Shown one piece after another: positions 58,201-64,000 of a stretch of 64,000 bases of DNA; position 1 is the stretch's first letter, and each line of letters starts with the position of its first letter. Source of the DNA: Chondrosia reniformis (Eukaryota; Porifera; Demospongiae; Chondrillida; Chondrillidae). The notes under the pieces were generated by a model. It was not told where the DNA came from. It ran no database searches and saw nothing but the letters and a program-made list of their open reading frames with translations. Position numbers and translations under genes: made by a program. The stretch is taken from NCBI GenBank assembly GCA_947172415.1, contig OX359196.1, positions 4,770,901 through 4,834,900 on the forward strand, in the 5' to 3' direction.

Positions 58201-61200
58201 AGATAGCTTCAAGGAGACATTAGTAATTAATATATACTTTGTTTGATGTTCACGTTTGTAGTGCAAAACTCTTAATCTTCACATGGACTTTTCAACAATC
58301 GGCCATGCTATCAAATCAATGTACATTCAGGGTCCACTCAGCCACTCCACAGCACCCGGACTTATCCTGGCTAATGGTGAGCCCATATCTTTGACTCGTA
58401 CAGTAACCTTTTTCTACTCCTTGATTGGATCATAAATATCTGCATACATAGGTATGTTGGAGGATATACCTGCTGGTGAAGTGAATACTGTTAATGTGAC
58501 ATTGACTGTGAATAAAACCTACTTTGTTATGTCAGAAGATGGAGGGGAGACCTGGCAAAGGGTGAGTAGGTTGTGAGTGTTAACAGTGATAGGTACGTAA
58601 TTGCATCACAATGCTAATTATATGGATTAGCAAGTTGCTTAATACTGTACATAATCAAATTATAAATAATCCTAAATTTTTAAGAGGTAGTTAAGGATCT
58701 AAGAAACTTCCAGAAAGACTCCCAGGGTCGCTGATGAAGGGTGGAATCCCTGGAAACAGCTGTCTGGCCCAATGGAGAAGAAGAATAGAGAGAAGACTCT
58801 TGTATCCTCATCCAAAGCTCTCACTAGGTTTAGTTTAGTTAGAATGGATGCATGAAAAATCTAAAAAATCTAAGATACTATTTTCCTACATGCTATGCCT
58901 ATTCTGTAAAAGAGCCTATATAGGGGAACTAAACCTGAAGAGAGCTTTGGATGAAGATATATATGATGTAGTTTGAAGGAAATGGTGTTTAGATTACTCA
59001 TTTGATAGGGATGCATGCAAATCAGGCTATATAAAGAGAAATTTGAGAATCTGAGTCATTATTATGCTTTAACACTTGCATAACTCTTCTGCCATTGAAT
59101 TGCCTCACCCTATTAAGACACTCCAAAGAATTTGCTTCATCCATGATTCCTGAGCTAGTGCTACAATTTTAAGGCTCAATATTGGCTTTAATGCCTTTGT
59201 CTCAGCTGTTAAGCCCGAACTACGTATATTGGCTTAGTTAATCAATACTAGAACATGTTTTTACTCTGCTGAACTGAAACATTCCACATGTGAGGTTTGC
59301 TAATCTTGTATCTCTTCCCAGCCAAAGGACATCTCCTCTCCTGGGTTCTTTGTGTATGGAATATTTGATTATGGAAATGCAATTGCTGTTTTGCAGACAA
59401 ACTCCGATAGACCTACAATGTGGTAATTGTATGCATACACACCTCAGTTAATGTGGGTGTAATCTTGAATAATATAATGTACTTTAAGAGAATAGAAAAT
59501 TCTAGAAACGTGCTTAATCATACTTTTGTTTTCAAGGCTCACTATTACTCCATTTTAAAGGTTTTCACACAACAGAGGCAAATGTTTCTATTCTGTTGGA
59601 GAGGATTCAGGTGACTTCTTACCAAAGAGCTTCCTTCCTGTGCCTAATGCTCTAGATAAGAAGGGCGCCGTGTTTGGTAAAATGGCCAAAGAAGATGAGC
59701 TTGACAACTGGGTCTATCTTGTAATAGATATGAATGATTTCCTTGGGAGGCCCTGTGAGTCATGTGGCACATGTTTGTCATGTGATATCAAATCTCTTTC
59801 TTTTTGCATTAAAGGCATAGAAAGTGATTATAGGCTATGGAGTACCTCAGAAAGTAATTGTATACTGGGAGGAAAATACACATATAACATCACCAAAGAT
59901 GATTCTGTGTAAGTGACTGCTAGGATGCTAGAACTTGTAAATTTTTCAATCTACTGCCATGTTTGTTTGAGCAAAGGTCAACAGATACGTGTACGTATAT
60001 GTATACAGTCTACATATGTTGAGATATGTACAGCATTTATTAATAAAGGGGTTTGCTATCCAACAGAGTAACTGCCAGTTCAACCAAACAGCACACTCAT
60101 CATAGGAGGGTTGACACTCACTCTGTTTCACTGTGACTAGCGATAGAGGATCCGTTGATCTCCTGATTAAGGATATGACGTCTCTTCTTATCATTCCAGG
60201 ATACACTTCTTGTTAATTTCCAGAATGAGCTCTCCTGGGTAGACCTTCCCCGAATGATACTTTATCTTTTCTTGTTTAATGTCTCCTATCATTGGGAAGT
60301 ATCCGTCTTCTGCTCCTCCCTCAATTTTTATCACTTGAAAGGGATCAGAAATTACTTGTTTTATGTTGTCTGTTCATTTTCAGTCCATTTCTTCTCTTCT
60401 CTACATTGTGCATGAATAATCCAAAATATTCATAGTGACACACTCGGCACACTTTTTGAATTGTAGGTATAAGGGTACAATTTTGTACGAGCAACTTTTT
60501 CCACTAGTCCATACATGATAGTTCACTTTTAAATTATGTACAAGTATGCTTATGTTGTTCTATGTAGGTGTTTCAGTACTAAGGACTACAGTCCTAAGCC
60601 CTTTAATACCACTAAATGCCAATGTTCGCAGTACACTGATTTTGAATGGTTAGTCTCATATAACCCCCTCCCTCACTCCCTTCCCCTTCCTCACATGAAA
60701 GATATATACGTATATATTATTATAATGAGAATTCTATACAGTATGAAAGATTTAGATTTTGATTAGCAAATGCACTTGTATGCCAAGTTTTCTCTCTCTC
60801 TCTCTCTCTCTCTTTGCTAGTGCCTATGGATATATTAGAAGCCACAAAACACTGAACTGCACTAAAATGAAAATTGATGACAAATACAAACTGGAGAATC
60901 TTTGTCCAAGTGGAGCTAATGAATACAACTATTCCAAATATGGGTACATACATATTTACAATATTACTCCTAGTGGTTATCCTTAAGGGTTAGTTATAAT
61001 CTTAGTTTTAAACATTATAGATATGCCAGGGTTCCAGGTGACATATGTACTGGAGGTAATGATTCACTCTTAGAGATCAAAAAAGGTAAATGTGCGGGAC
61101 ATGAAACAGATTCAGGAGAAGGATATACAAATAGCATTCAAAAGTTTTTTACTGAAGTGAGAAAACACTAATGTCAAGCAGTGCCTCATGTGCGGTTTAG

Positions 61201-62346
61201 ATATTTACTGAACCTCTCATCTGTATCTTGGATACATACATACTTTCACTTCATGACCCTTATCATCTCTTCATCTCTCTTGTCCTCACTTCCTCTCTTC
61301 ATCTCTCTTGTCCTCACTTCCTCTCTTCATCTCTCTTGTCCTCACTTCCTCTCTTCATCTCTCTTGTCCTCACTTCCTCTCTTCATCTCTCTTGTCCTCA
61401 CTTCCTCTCTTCATCTCTCTTGTCCTCACTTCCTCTCTTCATCTCTCTTGTCTTCACTTCCTCTCTTCATCTCTCTTGCCTTCACTTCCTCTCATTTCAT
61501 CTCTCTTGTCTTTACTTCCTCTCTTCATCTCTCTTGCCTTCATTTCCGCTCTTTATCTCTCTTGTCTTCACTTCTTCTCACTTCCTCTCTCTTATCTTTA
61601 CTTCCTTTTTAGGATTCTACTGGAAAAATTGTTGGAGCAATTATAGTCGTTGTGGTAGCCATTTTATGTCTTGCAGCTGGTATATATATCATATACAGAT
61701 GCAGAAAGGGAAAAAAGAGGTACGTAGTTTGGCAACCAATGAATTTCTAGCCCCTGTATGTTTGAGGTATGGTGAAGATATCTGCTTGCAACTTGTTAAA
61801 AAGTATCAATATAATAATACTTTCAATTTTGGTTATCTTATAGCTGTAGTGTATATGTTACTGCTGCAGCTTGTACTTTTTACCTCTACCTTGCATTGGC
61901 AGCGCCTTGAAGTTTTATTTATATACGTACATGTATGTGCACGTGCAGGATCTAGGGTCCAAAGAGTTACTGATGAATATGTACGTAGAAGACATTAATT
62001 TAATGCATGAGTTTATAACATGGGCTAATTTGTTGGTACAATAACTGTTAGCAAGTACTTGCAGATTTAAAGTCGATAATTACTTTCTTTGTAAACGTAT
62101 ACGTACATATGTGTATATTATATATGCACTTATGTCCATACACACTATGTATGTACGTACATATGTTAGTTTGTATTTATAATACAAATATGGGTTTTTA
62201 GTGATGACAGAGTTAATTACAGACAGGCTGCCCAAGATAGTTCTGATGTAGGACCTCTGATGCCATCAAATAAATCTGAAGATGATAGTAGTGAAGAGGA
62301 AGACGATGAGATGCTAAATCCAGATCCAACTACACTAAAAGTGTAG
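54433..62346 (+). CDS. SORT1: Sortilin / VPS10-domain sorting receptor
   Basis: Type I receptor that carries ligands between the Golgi, endosomes and surface. Exon 1 (54433-54615): signal peptide MASVTFLLIYLFGWF, propeptide and furin-type RTRR. Exon 2 (about 54896-55050) starts the VPS10 beta-propeller. Later exons carry Asp-box-like repeats: LFLTRDAGNTW (55490), VYLSTDYGKTW (56080), LLYTSADHGVSF (56980), TFDNGDKWNDL (58130), YFVMSEDGGETWQR (58525). The Cys-rich 10CC module follows at about 59730-61090 (CFSTKDYSPKPFNTTKCQCS, CTGGNDSL). One membrane helix (IVGAIIVVVVAILCLAAGIY, 61620-61690) precedes a short tail with an acidic cluster, SSEEEDDEML, then TTLKV and stop at 62344-62346. The lack of other domains fits sortilin rather than SORL1 or SORCS. 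At least 18 small exons were recognised. Exon 60566-60645 encodes NTTKCQCSQYTDF. Confidence 0.9.
57440..57600 (-). repeat. Dispersed SINE-like repeat, family 1
   Basis: Reads cactgatgaagggtggaatt, ctctggcccagtggagaaga, cttgtatcctcatccaaagc and gtttagttccctataggcct, the reverse orientation of the copy at 23151. It lies in a sortilin intron. Confidence 0.8.
58690..58965. repeat. Two family 1 repeat halves in head-to-head orientation
   Basis: 58700-58840 carries the family in one orientation (gctgatgaagggtggaatcc, cctcatccaaagctctcact). 58850-58960 carries the other half in the opposite orientation (tttcctacatgctatgccta, ggggaactaaacctgaagag). The shared part (tcatccaaagctctcactaggtttag and ctaaacctgaagagagctttggatga) forms an inverted repeat. 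Intronic in sortilin. Confidence 0.75.
61250..61600. repeat. 28-bp CT-rich minisatellite in a sortilin intron
   Basis: About 12 copies of a unit like cttcctctcttcatctctct plus tgtcctca, becoming more diverged to the right. It ends just before the exon that encodes the membrane helix and may lengthen the pyrimidine tract of that acceptor. The open frames it creates are spurious. Confidence 0.9.
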
Positions 62347-63152
62347 CGTTTTTATCTGTGGACCATTAGAAGATGACACAGTATAGTTATTTGTTTGTCC
62401 AATTTAACTGAGTCAGACCCTTATTACATTGCGTGCCTACCATATCTTACTATTACAAAATAATTTGTATTACATATGTACAGGAGGTTTTGCTGTATGC
62501 AATTTATATACAGTGCAAGTTAACATTATGGTACAAATTAAGATTTTTGAGGTGATTCAACTTTAAAAGATTGAATGCATATCTAAAAAATGGGTGTCTA
62601 TAGAGCGGCTGCGTGCATGTGACGTCGTCATGTGTATATATACATATATGAAGATCATCTCAGTCTCAATTATTGTAATGTTTCTGATAAACACTAAAAT
62701 TTAAAACATGCATAAGCCATCACATAATAATCCAACAGATTGTTATGCCCCATCTCTCACCATACACACATTAAATTCCTATACCTGATCTAGAACAATA
62801 TTTTCCCTCTTTCATAAACACACAATTGCATAAAACTATATCAGCTTTCATATACACATGGATATTCACTGTGTAGTACTTAAGTGGTGTTGAACTAGTA
62901 TCTATCCATATGTACGTACATATAATATATGGATATCATTAAAGAAGTTTTGCCAATTAACAGCCAACAAAACTTTACAGAATGTTACCATCGAGGACAC
63001 TCAGAGGCCGGGATCTTTGATAATGTTCAGCTTTTCAAATTTGCCAAAGAAAATTACTACCAAATTGAGCTTTGGTAGTCACTTACATGAACAGAACCAG
63101 TTAAAATAGTCTCAGATTACTAAAGTTCATACAAATTGAAACAAAATAAGAA
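62347..63152. other. Convergent intergenic region, sortilin / NOL9
   Basis: 800 bp between the 3' ends of two converging genes. AT-rich unique DNA with an attaaa signal (62770-62775) and TACGTA/ATATAC palindromes. No gene was seen. Confidence 0.5.
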
Positions 63153-64000
63153 TTACGCATGACCTCCAGAAATTTCTGGAAACTTTATTGCTCTCTGTTG
63201 TTTAAAAGAAACATTGGTAATGAAACTGATAGAGGGACTTAATACTGTATTCTTGTAGGGTGCTTTTGAACCTTTTAATGCATTTTGTAAGAAGGGGGAT
63301 GGGATCTCACTCCTGCCCATCATCAGAAGGTTCACCTTCTGCAGTCTCTCTGGAGGTTCTGGTGTGACAATATAAAACAATCTTTTGCTCACATCAACAC
63401 ATCGCACAAGACCTAAAAATAAAGTGCAAATATGTACCTATATTAATACGTACATCAATCATTTTATAGTAATTATGATAAAATTGATGAAGAAATTGCA
63501 CTAAAACAAACAGAATTTGGATCAAACTAAAGTGTTGAACTCTACAGAATCTGTATAACAACTAGTAGTCATTGATAAATACGGAAAGACTGTTGGCATA
63601 AAATTCAAGTTGCTATTAAATAGGTTGTATTATTTATGGTAAAACATCAATTCTTACCAAAACCAATATGTTCAGCCATGGGAAATCTGGCAGTTACAAA
63701 CTTTACTATTCCTGGGTATTTATCTTCATAATTCAGAAGCTGTAAAATTGAACAAAATGTGGCCAAAATGCAGCTATATACATTGCAATATAATCAGTGG
63801 TACGTGCAACTGGTAAGTACTCACTATGCTCTGATCCACCTTACAGAGAGAAACCAGGTTACCATTTAGAGCAACCAATACTTTTGATCTCGGAACCTAC
63901 ATTCAGAACAATGATAACATCACTATAAATCATACATATCTAAATACGTATGTACAGTATATACGTAGCATATACTGTATACGTACATATGTAGCATTAA
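63153..64000 (-). CDS. NOL9: NOL9 polynucleotide 5'-hydroxyl-kinase, C-terminal part
   Basis: NOL9/Grc3 phosphorylates RNA 5'-hydroxyl ends during pre-rRNA (ITS2) processing in the nucleolus. Only the 3' end lies in the window: exons at about 63837-63898 (VPRSKVLVALNGNLVSLCKV), 63658-63740 (YPGIVKFVTARFPMAEHIGF) and 63153-63415 (RCVDVSKRLFYIVTPEPPER, LQKVNLLMMGRSEIPSPFL). The last exon ends ...SGGHA and stops at 63153. The ITPVPxxxLxxVNxLxxGxxxIPxxFL pattern is the hallmark of the family's C-terminal domain. The P-loop kinase core would lie beyond 64000. The assignment rests on this C-terminal block only. Confidence 0.75.

Noticed and set aside
61181..61998. Frames of up to 256 codons with LSCPHFLSSSLLSS repeats
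   Set aside because: Readings of a CT-rich minisatellite in a sortilin intron; only the membrane-helix exon near 61610-61720 is coding.
1..64000. tRNA, rRNA and other RNA genes
   Set aside because: I looked for tRNA-like A/B boxes and rRNA segments and saw none I could support by eye; a tRNAscan/Rfam run would be needed to exclude them.

Overview
The window is nuclear DNA from an animal. Genes are packed closely, split by many short GT-AG introns, and the non-coding DNA is AT-rich and full of TACGTA-type palindromes. Every recognisable single-copy gene is a conserved metazoan gene. The compactness, base composition and mix of families suggest an early-branching animal, most likely a demosponge such as Amphimedon. 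That name is inferred, not proven.

1-24.8 kb: a run of minus-strand genes. In transcription order from the right they are SLC35B4 (Golgi/ER nucleotide-sugar transporter), a PCTAIRE-type cyclin-dependent kinase (CDK16/17/18), TBC1D22 (Rab GAP), a class I SAM methyltransferase, POLN (family A DNA polymerase nu, an intact polymerase domain over about 20 exons with a coding minisatellite in its N-terminal half), and the first two exons of an unrecognised gene running off the left edge. A 5'-truncated reverse transcriptase sits in an SLC35B4 intron.

24.8-33.3 kb: a 132-bp bidirectional promoter separates SLC35B4 from plus-strand ANKRD16. Three tandem, intronless, minus-strand GT10 fucosyltransferases follow. 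A decayed copy of the last ANKRD16 exon lies between the first and second, recording how the tandem array grew.

34.4-45.4 kb: the most unusual gene. A secreted Notum/pectin-acetylesterase-type hydrolase domain with its Ser-Asp-His triad is followed, through phase-compatible splice sites and a single membrane helix, by a complete ABCG half-transporter and a tail of about 310 residues. I read it as one PAE-ABCG fusion gene.

45.5-55.2 kb: transposon debris (two reverse transcriptase C-terminal remnants and an intron-containing Gypsy/Ginger-like integrase) and a 3-kb segmental duplication. Each copy carries an intronless GT-B (fucosyltransferase-superfamily-like) gene followed by the first two exons of sortilin. 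In the left copy the sortilin part is dead: it is cut off, and the exon 2 splice donor is mutated from GT to AT.

54.4-64 kb: the functional sortilin/VPS10 receptor gene on the plus strand, then the 3' end of NOL9 (polynucleotide 5'-kinase) on the minus strand.

Many of the genes act in the secretory pathway: three GT10 and two GT-B glycosyltransferases, a nucleotide-sugar transporter, a Golgi sorting receptor, a Rab GAP and a hydrolase-transporter fusion. The glycosyltransferase clustering clearly comes from local duplication. Any functional linkage among the rest is speculation.
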